This document shows, one piece after another, positions 25,104 to 33,912 of a DNA stretch of 64,000 nt (its first letter is position 1; each line of letters starts with the position of its first letter). Source of the DNA: Rheinheimera pacifica (GTDB taxonomy: Bacteria > Pseudomonadota > Gammaproteobacteria > Enterobacterales > Alteromonadaceae); assembly GCF_900108485.1 (NCBI RefSeq), contig NZ_FNXF01000001.1:1-64000 (forward strand), in the 5' to 3' direction. The notes beneath the pieces are model-generated. The model made no database searches. It saw nothing but the letters and a program-made list of their open reading frames with translations, and had not been told where the DNA came from. Made by a program: the position numbers and the translations under genes.

Positions 25104-25874
25104 TTATTTCTGCGTGGTTTCAGCATTATTTTCTCCGGTTACGATAGCGTCGATCACTTTACCGGAACTGACATTTTGCACGCTGATCCGCTCGCCCAGC
25201 TGGCCATCACTAAGCGCGATAGCGGTGATGGCGACAGCGAAGCCATCGCCGCGGTACTGCACGGTGATCTGCGCGCCTTTTTGCACCAGATAAGCCGCCT
25301 GTAATAAATGGCGGCTAACCGGGCTGCCCGCACTGATACGACGCTTTACTGTCATGCCCAGCAGTGTGCCGGGGTCAAACTCCAGGCCATGGCGTAGGCT
25401 ACTGATATCCAACTCCTGCAGGCTAAGCATATCAGCTGTTAGTACTTCATCACGCTCCAGTGTGCGGCTGGCCACCACCAGCGGTAAAAACAGTTTTACC
25501 TGCGCTACAGCCCGGCTTTGCCAGCGCTGCGGCGAGGTGCAACTTAAGCTGTAACTCACCCGGCCCAGCGGCGGCTCGGTTTGCTGACGGCGGCTGATAT
25601 CAAGGTTGTCGCAGCGGCTGTCACTTAGCGCCGAGGGCAAATTAAGCTGAATATCCTGCTGGCGGGCTTTTACCCCCAACTGGCGTAAGTACTGTTGCAG
25701 CTCTTGCTGAATATGCTGTTTAAGCTGTTGCTCGGGCGTAGGCCCAGGCAAGGCCTGCGCAGGCCAGACAATTAGCAGTAACAGCGCCATTATGCCGCAG
25801 GCTGCAGGAAAAACCACCCGCTTCCGCTGCGGAAGTGTTACTTCCGCTTTTGGCGCTGATTCTGGCGTATTCAT
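25104..25874 (-). CDS. flgA: Flagellar P-ring chaperone FlgA (lateral system)
   Basis: A 256-residue periplasmic chaperone for FlgI assembly, if the ATG at 25874 is used. The C-terminal 180 residues carry the SAF/FlgA domains: VASRTLERDEVLTADMLSL, GMTVKRRISAGSPVSRHLL and GAQITVQYRGDGFAVAITA. The start is uncertain. Frames continue up to 26000, and the signal-peptide core (ACGIMALLLLIVWPAQA) is preceded by about 25 residues encoded partly by the inverted-repeat element at 25821-25847. It is divergent from flgB and heads the flgA-flgM-flgN-bactofilin-cyclase run. Confidence 0.88.
   Translation of the reverse strand: MNTPESAPKAEVTLPQRKRVVFPAACGIMALLLLIVWPAQALPGPTPEQQLKQHIQQELQQYLRQLGVKARQQDIQLNLPSALSDSRCDNLDISRRQQTEPPLGRVSYSLSCTSPQRWQSRAVAQVKLFLPLVVASRTLERDEVLTADMLSLQELDISSLRHGLEFDPGTLLGMTVKRRISAGSPVSRHLLQAAYLVQKGAQITVQYRGDGFAVAITAIALSDGQLGERISVQNVSSGKVIDAIVTGENNAETTQK
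25821..25847 (+). promoter_or_regulatory. CTTCCG/CGGAAG triple half-site upstream of flgB (putative LafK enhancer, copy 1)
   Basis: CTTCCGC-T-GCGGAAGT-GTT-ACTTCCGC gives three alternating half-sites in 27 bp. The same arrangement recurs at 48707-48735 before the second sigma-54-like promoter. Its centre is about 73 bp upstream of the -24 GG of the flgB promoter, a normal distance for an enhancer-binding-protein site. It lies inside the 5' coding part of flgA. The alternative is a dispersed REP-like hairpin. Confidence 0.55.
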
Positions 25875-25908
25875 ATAGCAATTCATTGATACATATCGCT
25901 TTTTAATT

Positions 25909-25924
25909 GTGGCACAGAGCTTGT
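25909..25924 (+). promoter_or_regulatory. Sigma-54-type promoter for the lateral flgB operon
   Basis: TTGTGGCAC-AGAGC-TTGT fits the -24/-12 consensus TGGCAC-N5-TTGC, except that GT replaces GC at -12. It points at flgB, about 50 bp downstream. Lateral hook-basal-body operons are sigma-54/LafK dependent in Vibrio parahaemolyticus, which fits. Confidence 0.7.
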
Positions 25925-25973
25925 AAAACCCAGGGTAAGCAAAGGTAACCTGTGTAAAGAGAGCAACCTGAAT

Positions 25974-26342
25974 ATGTTTGATAAAGCGCTTGGTGTACAC
26001 CCGTTTTCATTACAACTACGCCTGGACAGAGCTGAAATTATTGCAGGCAATCTGGCCAATGTCGATACGCCCGGTTTTAAAGCACGGGATATCAACTACA
26101 AGCAAATTATGCAGGATGTGGCTTACAACATGAGCAACGGCATGAACAAGCCGTATCAGGTAGCACAGAGCGGCCATCAGTTACTGTACCGCACGCCGTA
26201 TCAGGCGTCTGCTGATGGCAACACGGCCGAGCTGAATATTGAGCAGGCTAATTTCGCCGCCAACAGTATGGATTTTCAAACCAGCCTCACCTTTATGAAT
26301 ATGAAAATCAGTGGCCTGCAAAAAGCGATTAAAGGAGAGTAA
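25974..26342 (+). CDS. flgB: Flagellar rod protein FlgB (lateral)
   Basis: A 122-residue proximal rod protein. It has the conserved N-terminal axial motif (DRAEIIAGNLANVDTPGFKA) and a C-terminal helix (MDFQTSLTFMNMKISGLQKA). It sits at the base of the rod, next to FliE and the MS ring, and is exported by the flagellar type III apparatus. It is the first gene of the flgB-to-flgL run. The next gene starts 2 bp after its stop. Confidence 0.93.
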   Translation: MFDKALGVHPFSLQLRLDRAEIIAGNLANVDTPGFKARDINYKQIMQDVAYNMSNGMNKPYQVAQSGHQLLYRTPYQASADGNTAELNIEQANFAANSMDFQTSLTFMNMKISGLQKAIKGE

Positions 26343-26344
26343 GC

Positions 26345-26761
26345 ATGTCATTTAACAGCATTTATGACGTCAGTGGCAGTGCAATGCGGGCTCAGGTAAT
26401 GCGCCTGGATACCATTGCCTCAAATTTAGCCAATGCCGATACCGCTTCTGCCACTGAAGCCGGCGCATTCAGGGCGTTAAAACCGGTATTTGCTGCCTTA
26501 TATAAACAAACTGCTGACAGCCAGAGTTTGTCTGCCGAAGTACAAATGTTGGGGGTTACCACGTCCAGCCGGCCGGTAGAGCAGCGCTATGAGCCGAATA
26601 ACCCGTTGGCGAATCAGGACGGCTATGTGTTTTATTCCAACGTTAATGTGCTGGAAGAAATGGCTGACATGATGTCTGCATCGCGTAGTTATCAAACCTC
26701 GGTAGAAGTTATGGGCCGGGTATCCAGTATGCAGCAAAGTGTGCTGCGCCTTGGCCAGTAA
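26345..26761 (+). CDS. flgC: Flagellar rod protein FlgC (lateral)
   Basis: A 138-residue proximal rod protein. The N-terminal signature RLDTIASNLANADTASATEA and the C-terminal SASRSYQTSVEVMGRVSSM match FlgC. It is normal in length, with GGAGAG before the ATG. It stacks with FlgB and FlgF to form the drive-shaft base. Confidence 0.93.
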   Translation: MSFNSIYDVSGSAMRAQVMRLDTIASNLANADTASATEAGAFRALKPVFAALYKQTADSQSLSAEVQMLGVTTSSRPVEQRYEPNNPLANQDGYVFYSNVNVLEEMADMMSASRSYQTSVEVMGRVSSMQQSVLRLGQ

Positions 26762-26773
26762 AGGAGTAATAGC

Positions 26774-27445
26774 GTGAGTGCAATCAGCGGCCTGGGTGCC
26801 GGTACTAATACCACTAATGACAGTACGATAGCAAAAAACGGTACTACCGGCGCAGAGGGGTTATCCACCATGTTTCTGGAGTTGCTGGTAGCGCAAATCA
26901 GCCACCAGAACCCGTTGGATCCGATGGACGGCACGCAATATGTCAGCCAGCTGGCTGAGTTTGCCAATGTTGAAAGCCTGCAAAGCCTGAAAATAGATTC
27001 CGGTAAAAACTTGGCACTGCAAAGCAGCCAGCAGGCATTACAGGCAACAGCATTAATCGGCACTCAGGTTGATGTTGCTGCTGAAACCATAGTGCTGGAG
27101 CAGGCGGGCCAGGTAAAAGGTGCGCTTAATCTGGGTGTTGAAGCCGACAGCATCGAGCTTCGGCTGTATAACGCTGAAGGTAAATTAATGCAACAGCAAA
27201 CGCTGCCGTACAGTGGCATTGGTACCTTGCGGTTTGCCTTTGATGAACAGGCCGCCGGTGGTTACTACGTGCAGGCCGATGCCTATATTAACGGACAGCC
27301 AAAACCGCTGACTACTTTGTTAAGTGGCGAGGTTGAGCGGGTGTCTGTCGGTAGCAATAAAGACGACATTATTTTGCAAGTCAACGGCCTGGGTAACCAC
27401 GCTCTGTTAGATACCAATCAGCTGGCCTTTGGCAGCAACAGTTAA
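26774..27445 (+). CDS. flgD: Hook-capping protein FlgD (lateral)
   Basis: A 223-residue hook cap protein with a GTG start. The N-terminal region has the diagnostic FLELLVAQISHQNPLDPMDG and YVSQLAEFANVESLQSL. The C-terminal part is the FlgD Ig/Tudor-like domain (LRLYNAEGKLMQQQTLPYS). It caps the growing hook while FlgE subunits are added and is discarded when the hook is complete. AAGGAG precedes the start. Confidence 0.93.
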   Translation: MSAISGLGAGTNTTNDSTIAKNGTTGAEGLSTMFLELLVAQISHQNPLDPMDGTQYVSQLAEFANVESLQSLKIDSGKNLALQSSQQALQATALIGTQVDVAAETIVLEQAGQVKGALNLGVEADSIELRLYNAEGKLMQQQTLPYSGIGTLRFAFDEQAAGGYYVQADAYINGQPKPLTTLLSGEVERVSVGSNKDDIILQVNGLGNHALLDTNQLAFGSNS

Positions 27446-27457
27446 GGAATCAGTATT

Positions 27458-28801
27458 ATGTCTATGTTTAATATCGGTTTAAGTGGGTTAAAAACCACGC
27501 AAAAAGCGCTGGAAATTACCAGCCATAACATTGCCAACTCTGGTACTGCCGGTTTTAAAAGTGGCAGTGCTGAATTTGCCTCAGTGTATAACGGCGGCCA
27601 GCGTGGCGGGGTAGATGTTAGTGATATTAAAGAAAACTTTACCCGTGAAGGCGGGGTGGTAAACACCGGTTCAGCGCTGGATTTAGCCATTACCGGTAAA
27701 GGTTTTTTTGTGGTTGCTGAAAACGGCCGTATGGCTTACACCCAGGCCGGCCGCTTTGATCTGGATAAAGATCAGAATATTGTTAACACCAGCGGCAACC
27801 GGTTGCAGGGCTATGGTATCGATGCCAATGGCAACCTGGTACCCGGTGTGCTAACCGATTTAAAAATTGAAGCGGCGAATATTCCGGCCGAGGCTTCTGA
27901 CAGAGTTGATTTTTCACTGAACCTGAGTGGCGCAAGTGACATAATCCCTATCGGTGGTGTATTCGACCCTACAGCCGGCGGCGCATACAATTACTCGCAA
28001 TCAACAGAGCTTTTTGACTCGTTGGGGAATAGCCATACTCTCACGCAATATTTTAACCATCTTGGCGGCAATGATTGGCAGGTGACATATTACGTTGACG
28101 GTAATCCTCTAACTGCTGCTCAGTTAGGCGCAAATAACGGCGCTCTTGATATTGCGGTTGGTATTAATGGTTTAGATAAAGATAACAATGTTATTAACGA
28201 TATTGCTGTAGTAAACATGAGTTTTGGTACTGATGGCCAGTTAGCGCCTTTAACCAATTTCCCTGTGCCGCCACCACCTGCACAACCTGATAACAATGTG
28301 CAGGACCCATACAACTTAAGAGAGATAGTGATTAACTTCACACCTACCGGCGCAGACCCAATGGCTCTTACTGTTGATCTGGCCAAAAGCACCCAATTTG
28401 GCAGCGGCTTTAATATTTATAAAAACGACGCTAACGGTTTTACCGCCGGTGAATTTGCCGGAGTAGCAATAGCCGAAACCGGCGAAGTATTTGCCACTTT
28501 TACCAATGGTGAAACCAAGCTGCAAGGCCAGGTAGTGTTGGCTAACTTTGCCAATATTAACGGTTTGGAAACCGGTAATAAAACCGTTTGGTATGCCACT
28601 AATGAATCTGGCGCAGCCCTGTATGGCACACCGGATGCCGGCAGTTTTGGTGCTTTGTTATCGGGTGCCTATGTTGGCTCTAACGTCGATATCAGCGAGC
28701 AGTTGGTTGATTTAATGGCGTTTCAGCAAAACTACCAGGCTAATGCCAAAACCATCAGCACTGCCGATCAGATGATGCAAGTGCTGTTTAACGCCACCTA
28801 A
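27458..28801 (+). CDS. flgE: Flagellar hook protein FlgE (lateral)
   Basis: A 447-residue hook subunit. It has the axial N-terminus (MSMFNIGLSGLKTTQKALEI, TSHNIANSGTAGFKSG) and C-terminus (QLVDLMAFQQNYQANAKTIS). The central, variable region (about 140-370) forms the exposed hook domains. It contains a Pro-rich stretch with NFPVPPPPAQPDN near residue 270, where sequence variation is expected. The hook is the universal joint between rod and filament. Confidence 0.94.
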   Translation: MSMFNIGLSGLKTTQKALEITSHNIANSGTAGFKSGSAEFASVYNGGQRGGVDVSDIKENFTREGGVVNTGSALDLAITGKGFFVVAENGRMAYTQAGRFDLDKDQNIVNTSGNRLQGYGIDANGNLVPGVLTDLKIEAANIPAEASDRVDFSLNLSGASDIIPIGGVFDPTAGGAYNYSQSTELFDSLGNSHTLTQYFNHLGGNDWQVTYYVDGNPLTAAQLGANNGALDIAVGINGLDKDNNVINDIAVVNMSFGTDGQLAPLTNFPVPPPPAQPDNNVQDPYNLREIVINFTPTGADPMALTVDLAKSTQFGSGFNIYKNDANGFTAGEFAGVAIAETGEVFATFTNGETKLQGQVVLANFANINGLETGNKTVWYATNESGAALYGTPDAGSFGALLSGAYVGSNVDISEQLVDLMAFQQNYQANAKTISTADQMMQVLFNAT

Positions 28802-28813
28802 AGGTAAGCCGTT

Positions 28814-29548
28814 ATGGAACGCTTAATTTATACCGCTGTATCGGGTGCCGAACTTAACCAGACAGCCCTGCGCGTTAGTGCCAACAATCTGGCCAATGTT
28901 AATACGCCGGGTTTTAAAGCAGATATTGAGCAGGCGCAGGCAATGATGATTGCCGGTGACGGTTTTCGCACCCGTTATCAGGCGCAGTTACTGCCGGTGT
29001 TTACCAACCTGGCCAACGGCCCGGTACAACAAACCGGCCGTGATCTGGATATTGTACTGAGCGATGGCGGCTTTTTGGCCATAGCCGATGCCAACGGCAA
29101 CGAAGCCTATACCCGTGCCGGTAACCTGCAGGTAGATGCCGACGGCCGCTTAATGCTAAACGGCTATGCCGTGCAGGGTGAGCAGGGCGACATAGTGCTG
29201 CCGGAGTTTGGTGATATCGACATTAGTGCAGACGGCACCATTAATCTGCTGCCAATAGGCGGTGGTGTTATTGCGCAGGAAGGCCGGTTAAAAATGGTCA
29301 GTGTCGGTGATGACACCCTGGTAAAAGGTCTGGACGGTCTGTTGCGGCCGCAGCAGCAGGAACAACTGCCGGCAGATTTAGCTATTACCCTGCGTACCGG
29401 CGTGCTGGAAGGCGCCAATGTTAATGCGGTGGAAGAGATGGTAAACACCATGAATATCAGCCGCCAGTTTGAAATGAATATCCGCATGATGAAAACCGCT
29501 GATGAACTGGCAGTGGCCGGTAACAAGCTGGTTAGTGGCAACAGTTAA
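28814..29548 (+). CDS. flgF: Flagellar rod protein FlgF (lateral)
   Basis: A 244-residue proximal rod protein. It starts MERLIYTAVSGAELNQTALR with VSANNLANVNTPGFKADIEQ, and ends with VNTMNISRQFEMNIRMMKTA, both typical of FlgF. It lies 12 bp after flgE and 12 bp before flgG. Confidence 0.93.
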   Translation: MERLIYTAVSGAELNQTALRVSANNLANVNTPGFKADIEQAQAMMIAGDGFRTRYQAQLLPVFTNLANGPVQQTGRDLDIVLSDGGFLAIADANGNEAYTRAGNLQVDADGRLMLNGYAVQGEQGDIVLPEFGDIDISADGTINLLPIGGGVIAQEGRLKMVSVGDDTLVKGLDGLLRPQQQEQLPADLAITLRTGVLEGANVNAVEEMVNTMNISRQFEMNIRMMKTADELAVAGNKLVSGNS

Positions 29549-29560
29549 CAGGAGCAGCAC

Positions 29561-30346
29561 ATGAATTCTGCCTTATGGGTTAGTAAAACCGGTTTAGCCG
29601 CGCAGGATATGCGCATGACAACCATCTCCAACAACCTGGCTAACGTCAGTACCGCTGGCTTTAAGAAAGACCGCGTAGTGTTTGAAGATTTATTTTACCA
29701 GGTACAACGCCAGCCGGGCACTCAGGCTGATGAGCTAAACCAGGTGCCGTCAGGTATTCAGGTGGGTACCGGTGTGCGTATTAACGGCACGCAGAAAATT
29801 TTTACCGAAGGCAGCTTCGAGAAAAGCGACAACCCGCTGGATATCGCTATTGCCGGGCAGGGCTTTTTCCAGATTGAAAACCCGGACGGTGAAATACTGT
29901 ATAGCCGCAGCGGCCAGTTTCAGCTGAACGCCGATTCATTGATCGTAAACGCCAACGGCCTGCCACTGCTGCAAAATATTGCTATACCAGAGAACTCCAC
30001 CAGCGTAACCATAGGCCGCGACGGTACTGTTACGGCTGTAGTTGCCGGCCAGGCTGATCCGGTAGATCTGGGCCAGATTTTAACGGTTAACTTTGTTAAC
30101 CCCGCTGGTTTGGAAGCGCTGGGTGGCAATTTATTCCGCGCCACTGCGGCCTCTGGTGAAGCAGTAGAAGGCGTGCCGGGAGAAGACGCACTGGGTGCTT
30201 TGCAACAACACACCATTGAAGGCTCTAACGTTAGCGTGGTTGATGAAATGGTCAGCATGATAGCAGTGCAGCGCGCCTATGAAATGAACGCCAAAGTAGT
30301 GTCGGCGGCCGATGAAATGCTGCGCTTTATTAACCAGAGCCTGTAA
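29561..30346 (+). CDS. flgG: Flagellar distal rod protein FlgG (lateral)
   Basis: A 261-residue distal rod protein. It has the FlgG signature MNSALWVSKTGLAAQDMRMT, TTISNNLANVSTAGFKKDRV, and DNPLDIAIAGQGFFQIENPD. The C-terminus MVSMIAVQRAYEMNAKVVSA is canonical. It forms the shaft that passes through the L and P rings. Confidence 0.95.
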   Translation: MNSALWVSKTGLAAQDMRMTTISNNLANVSTAGFKKDRVVFEDLFYQVQRQPGTQADELNQVPSGIQVGTGVRINGTQKIFTEGSFEKSDNPLDIAIAGQGFFQIENPDGEILYSRSGQFQLNADSLIVNANGLPLLQNIAIPENSTSVTIGRDGTVTAVVAGQADPVDLGQILTVNFVNPAGLEALGGNLFRATAASGEAVEGVPGEDALGALQQHTIEGSNVSVVDEMVSMIAVQRAYEMNAKVVSAADEMLRFINQSL

Positions 30347-30350
30347 GCCT

Positions 30351-31016
30351 ATGAAAACCTGCAGCGCCTTAATCATCATCTTATTGCTAAGCGCCTGCGC
30401 CAGCCAGCCGCCGCTGGTACATGAAGCCGACTGGGAACAGGTGGTGGCACAGCGTAGTGGTGATGAACCGCTGCCAGGCCAGCAACATGGCAGCCTGTAC
30501 AGCGACCGCTATATGTTCACTCTGTACGAAGATAAACGCGCCTACAGGGTAGGCGATATTCTGACCGTGGAGCTGAATGAGCGTACTCAGTCGAGCAAAA
30601 GTGCCGATGCCAGTATAGATAAAAGCACCGGTATTAATGTTGGTGTGCCGCTGATAGGTAACTTAAATACCTCAGAGCTGGCGATGCAGCTGAATTCACG
30701 TTCACAGTTTGATGGTGAAAGTGCAGCCAGCCAGCAAAACTTCCTGCGCGGCTCTATTACTGTGCGGGTAACCGATGTATTGCCCAACGGCGCTCTGGCA
30801 ATCCGTGGCGAAAAATGGATCAAGCTGAACCAGGGCGATGAATATATCCGCCTGCAGGGGCTGGTGCGGCCGGAAGATATTGATGTTACCAACCGCATAT
30901 CGTCGCAGCGTATTGCTGATGCCCGCATCAGTTATTCCGGCAAAGGGGATTTAGCCAGTGCCAGCCAGGCCGGTTGGTTTACCCGTTTGTTTAACCGCTT
31001 TCTTAACCCGTTTTAA
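30351..31016 (+). CDS. flgH: Flagellar L-ring lipoprotein FlgH (lateral)
   Basis: A 221-residue outer-membrane lipoprotein. The ATG at 30351 gives a short signal peptide with lipobox LLSAC; an upstream in-frame start overlaps flgG and is unlikely. The conserved core YRVGDILTVELNERTQSSKSA and the segment GSITVRVTDVLPNGALAIRG identify the L ring, the outer-membrane bushing of the rod. Confidence 0.94.
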   Translation: MKTCSALIIILLLSACASQPPLVHEADWEQVVAQRSGDEPLPGQQHGSLYSDRYMFTLYEDKRAYRVGDILTVELNERTQSSKSADASIDKSTGINVGVPLIGNLNTSELAMQLNSRSQFDGESAASQQNFLRGSITVRVTDVLPNGALAIRGEKWIKLNQGDEYIRLQGLVRPEDIDVTNRISSQRIADARISYSGKGDLASASQAGWFTRLFNRFLNPF

Positions 31017-31026
31017 CTGAGGTGTT

Positions 31027-32121
31027 ATGAAACATTGTATAAGTGCCGTGCTGTTGCTGTTGTGGCCCCTGTTGTTACAAGCCAGGCCACTGCTGGATCT
31101 GGTCGATATTCAGGGCGTGCGCGATAACCAGCTGGTGGGCTATGGTCTGGTGGTAGGTTTGCCGGGCTCAGGTGACAAGGCGCAAGTCAGGTTTGCCGCC
31201 CAGTCATTAAATAATATGCTGAAACAATTTGGTGTGCAGCTGGATGAAAGCAGCTTACCGAAGTCAAAAAACGTGGCGGCGGTTGCTGTTACCGCTACGT
31301 TGCCCGCCAATGCCAGCCCCGGGCAAACCATGGACGTAACTATTATGTCGCTGGGTGATGCCAAAAGCCTGCATGGTGGCAGCTTAATGCTGACACCGCT
31401 GCGTGGGGTTGATGGCAAAGTATATGCACTGGCGCAGGGTAATCTGGTGGTGGGTGGCTTAAATGCCACCGGCCAGAATGGCTCGTCGGTTACTGTTAAT
31501 GTGCCCACCGCCGGTATTATTCCGTCCGGCGCCATTGTTGAGCGCAGCGTGCAGCAATTATATGACCCTGCCGCCCAGGTCGTGCTTAACCTGAAGCAAC
31601 CCAATTATCAGACCGCGCGCAATGTTGTTACGGCCATTAATCAGGTGTTTGGGCCCGACGTGGCCAGAGCAGAGCACAAAGGCAAGCTGGTGGTCAGCGC
31701 GCCGGTAGACGCCAACAGCCGCATTACCTTTATGTCGATGTTGCAGGACATCGATGTAGAAGAAGGCAGCCAGCGGCCACGCGTGGTGTTTAACAGCCGC
31801 ACCGGCACTGTGGTAATGAACGATATCGTGCGGGTAAAACGCGCGGCAGTCAGCCATGGCAGTTTAACTATTACTATCAGCGAGCAACAGGGCGTAAGCC
31901 AGCCATTACCTTTTAGTGGTGGCACGACAACGCCGGTACAAAACAGTGAAGTGAATGTGCAGGAGCGCACTGCCAATATGATGCTGTGGCCGGAAGGTAG
32001 CTCGCTGGACGCTATAGTGCAGGCAATTAACGCGCTGGGGGCAACTCCGGCAGAACTGATGTCGATCCTGATTGCACTGGATAATGCCGGTGCACTGGAC
32101 GCTGATTTGCTGGTGATCTGA
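31027..32121 (+). CDS. flgI: Flagellar P-ring protein FlgI (lateral)
   Basis: A 364-residue periplasmic protein with signal peptide MKHCISAVLLLLWPLLLQA. Family hallmarks include DIQGVRDNQLVGYGLVVGL, GTGDKxQ-like LPGSGDKAQVRF, and MSLGDAKSLHGGSLMLTPL. It builds the P ring around the rod in the peptidoglycan layer with help from FlgA. It stops immediately before the flgJ start. Confidence 0.95.
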   Translation: MKHCISAVLLLLWPLLLQARPLLDLVDIQGVRDNQLVGYGLVVGLPGSGDKAQVRFAAQSLNNMLKQFGVQLDESSLPKSKNVAAVAVTATLPANASPGQTMDVTIMSLGDAKSLHGGSLMLTPLRGVDGKVYALAQGNLVVGGLNATGQNGSSVTVNVPTAGIIPSGAIVERSVQQLYDPAAQVVLNLKQPNYQTARNVVTAINQVFGPDVARAEHKGKLVVSAPVDANSRITFMSMLQDIDVEEGSQRPRVVFNSRTGTVVMNDIVRVKRAAVSHGSLTITISEQQGVSQPLPFSGGTTTPVQNSEVNVQERTANMMLWPEGSSLDAIVQAINALGATPAELMSILIALDNAGALDADLLVI

Positions 32122-32583
32122 ATGAATATAACCTCCTTAACTGGCCAGGGTCTGGCGATAGATCCGCGCGCTGCCGCAGGCATAGATAGCAATCAGGACC
32201 CGGCTGCCCGGCTGAGTAAAGCGGCAGAGCAGTTTGAAGCGATATTTTTACAGCTGGTGCTGAAAAACATGCATGCCGGCACCGACGCTATTGCCGGTGA
32301 CAACGGCCTGTTTGGCAGCAGTGAGGCACAAACGTTTCGCGATATGCACGATGCCCAGCTGGCACAGAACCTGGCCGCCAAGCAGCAGCTTGGTCTGGCT
32401 GAAGCCATAGTGCGGCAGTTGGGAGATGGCCTGGCGCAAACCGAAAATAAATTTAAGCAACTGGCCGAAGCCGTCGCTTTACCTGATAAGGCGGCGCTGA
32501 GTCTGGTTGCGCCGGAATACAGTAACAGCGGATTTAGCCAGCCATTATGGCAGGCTGACAGCGGCGGGAAACCCAGCTTATGA
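32122..32583 (+). CDS. flgJ: Rod-cap protein FlgJ without muramidase domain (lateral)
   Basis: A 153-residue protein corresponding only to the N-terminal rod-capping half of enteric FlgJ (AAEQFEAIFLQLVLKNMHAG, FGSSEAQTFRDMHDAQLAQN). The C-terminal peptidoglycan hydrolase domain of about 150 residues is absent, as in lateral systems. A separate hydrolase, perhaps that of the polar system, must open the cell wall. Its start abuts the flgI stop, and its end overlaps flgK by 4 bp. Confidence 0.92.
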   Translation: MNITSLTGQGLAIDPRAAAGIDSNQDPAARLSKAAEQFEAIFLQLVLKNMHAGTDAIAGDNGLFGSSEAQTFRDMHDAQLAQNLAAKQQLGLAEAIVRQLGDGLAQTENKFKQLAEAVALPDKAALSLVAPEYSNSGFSQPLWQADSGGKPSL

Positions 32584-33902
32584 GTATGCTTTTAAACGGT
32601 GTGTCTGGCCTTAATGCGGCTAACAATGCACTAAACGTGGTAGGCCAGAACGTGGCTAATGCTGCCGTAAAAGGATATAGCCGGCAAACGGTGTATCTGG
32701 AAACTGCCGCCGGCGGTTTAAACGGCGTTAAGGTTACTAAGGTAGATCGCATCGTCAATGATTTTCTTAATGACGATATTTGGCGCACCAGTTCAGATTT
32801 AAGCTATTACGAAGGTTTTCAAAGCTATCTGGGGTATCTGGAACAAATTCTCGGCACCGAATCGCTTAACCTCAATGATGCCGTTGCCGGTATCAGTGCT
32901 GCTTTTAACGCGGCAATGTCTGCGCCTGATTCTAACGCTTACCGTCAGCAGGTGTTGTCATCATCCCAGGCTCTGGTACAAGACCTGTCGCAAATTAACG
33001 GTGCCTTATCGGATCAGCAAGACAAACTCAGCAAAGAATTAAGCAACCTGGCAGACAACAGCAGCTCGTTATTACAACAAGTTGCTGAACTAAATAGCAA
33101 AATCAGCAAAGCGCAGGCGCTGGGGCAACCTACCGCTGAACTGGCTGATGCCCGTGAAGTGTTAGTAACCGAATTATCAGGTTATATGGGCGTAGATATT
33201 GTCGATCCGGGCGATGGCAATATTAATATCAGCAGTAAAAACGGTGCGCCGCTGGTGGTGGGCTCTAAATCTTCGCTGGTCAGCGTAAATGGCACTGCGG
33301 TTAATGTTAGCTTTAACGGCCAGAACTTTGGCCTGAATGAGTTTGTCGGTGGCCGCATCGGCGGTTTACTGAATGTAGATGTCAATGTGCTGCAACCGAG
33401 CAAACTACAACTGGAACAAATTGTTACGAACATTGCCGACTCCGTGAACACGGCACTGTCAGAAGGCTTCGATTTAAACGGCCAGCCGGGTGAACCGTTG
33501 TTTTTGTACAACCCGGCTGATGTACTGGGCACGATTAGTGTAAACCCTGATTTGCAACCGGATGGCCTGGCCTTTATCGGTAACGACGGTTTGGGCAACC
33601 CGGCCGGTGGCCGTGGCGACAACGGCAACATTGCTAATCTGGTGGCGTCACTAAATGGTGGCACAGCAGGTTACGATACGTTAATCGGTGATCTGGCTAT
33701 TCAAAGCAAGCAGGTGCAAAGCAGCGTGAAAACGGCCCAGGTGCTGAACAATAACGCCGTGGCTGCACGTGACAGCGTGAGTGGCGTAAACCTGGACGAA
33801 GAAGCCGCTAACCTGATGTATTACCAGCAGCTATATGACGCTAATGCCCGGGTGATCAGCACTGCTGATCAATTATTTAAAACCCTGATTAATATCTTCT
33901 GA
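32580..33902 (+). CDS. flgK: Hook-filament junction protein FlgK (lateral)
   Basis: A 440-residue HAP1. The N-terminus MSMLLNGVSGLNAANNALNV, VVGQNVANAAVKGYSRQTVY and the C-terminus GVNLDEEAANLMYYQQLYDA are diagnostic. It is the first hook-associated layer, exported with FlgN. It overlaps flgJ by 4 bp. Confidence 0.94.
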   Translation: MSMLLNGVSGLNAANNALNVVGQNVANAAVKGYSRQTVYLETAAGGLNGVKVTKVDRIVNDFLNDDIWRTSSDLSYYEGFQSYLGYLEQILGTESLNLNDAVAGISAAFNAAMSAPDSNAYRQQVLSSSQALVQDLSQINGALSDQQDKLSKELSNLADNSSSLLQQVAELNSKISKAQALGQPTAELADAREVLVTELSGYMGVDIVDPGDGNINISSKNGAPLVVGSKSSLVSVNGTAVNVSFNGQNFGLNEFVGGRIGGLLNVDVNVLQPSKLQLEQIVTNIADSVNTALSEGFDLNGQPGEPLFLYNPADVLGTISVNPDLQPDGLAFIGNDGLGNPAGGRGDNGNIANLVASLNGGTAGYDTLIGDLAIQSKQVQSSVKTAQVLNNNAVAARDSVSGVNLDEEAANLMYYQQLYDANARVISTADQLFKTLINIF

Positions 33903-33912
33903 GGCAGTGGCT

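Noticed and set aside
32122-32583. Truncated flgJ
   Set aside because: The missing hydrolase domain is normal for lateral FlgJ proteins, and gene overlaps on both sides are intact.
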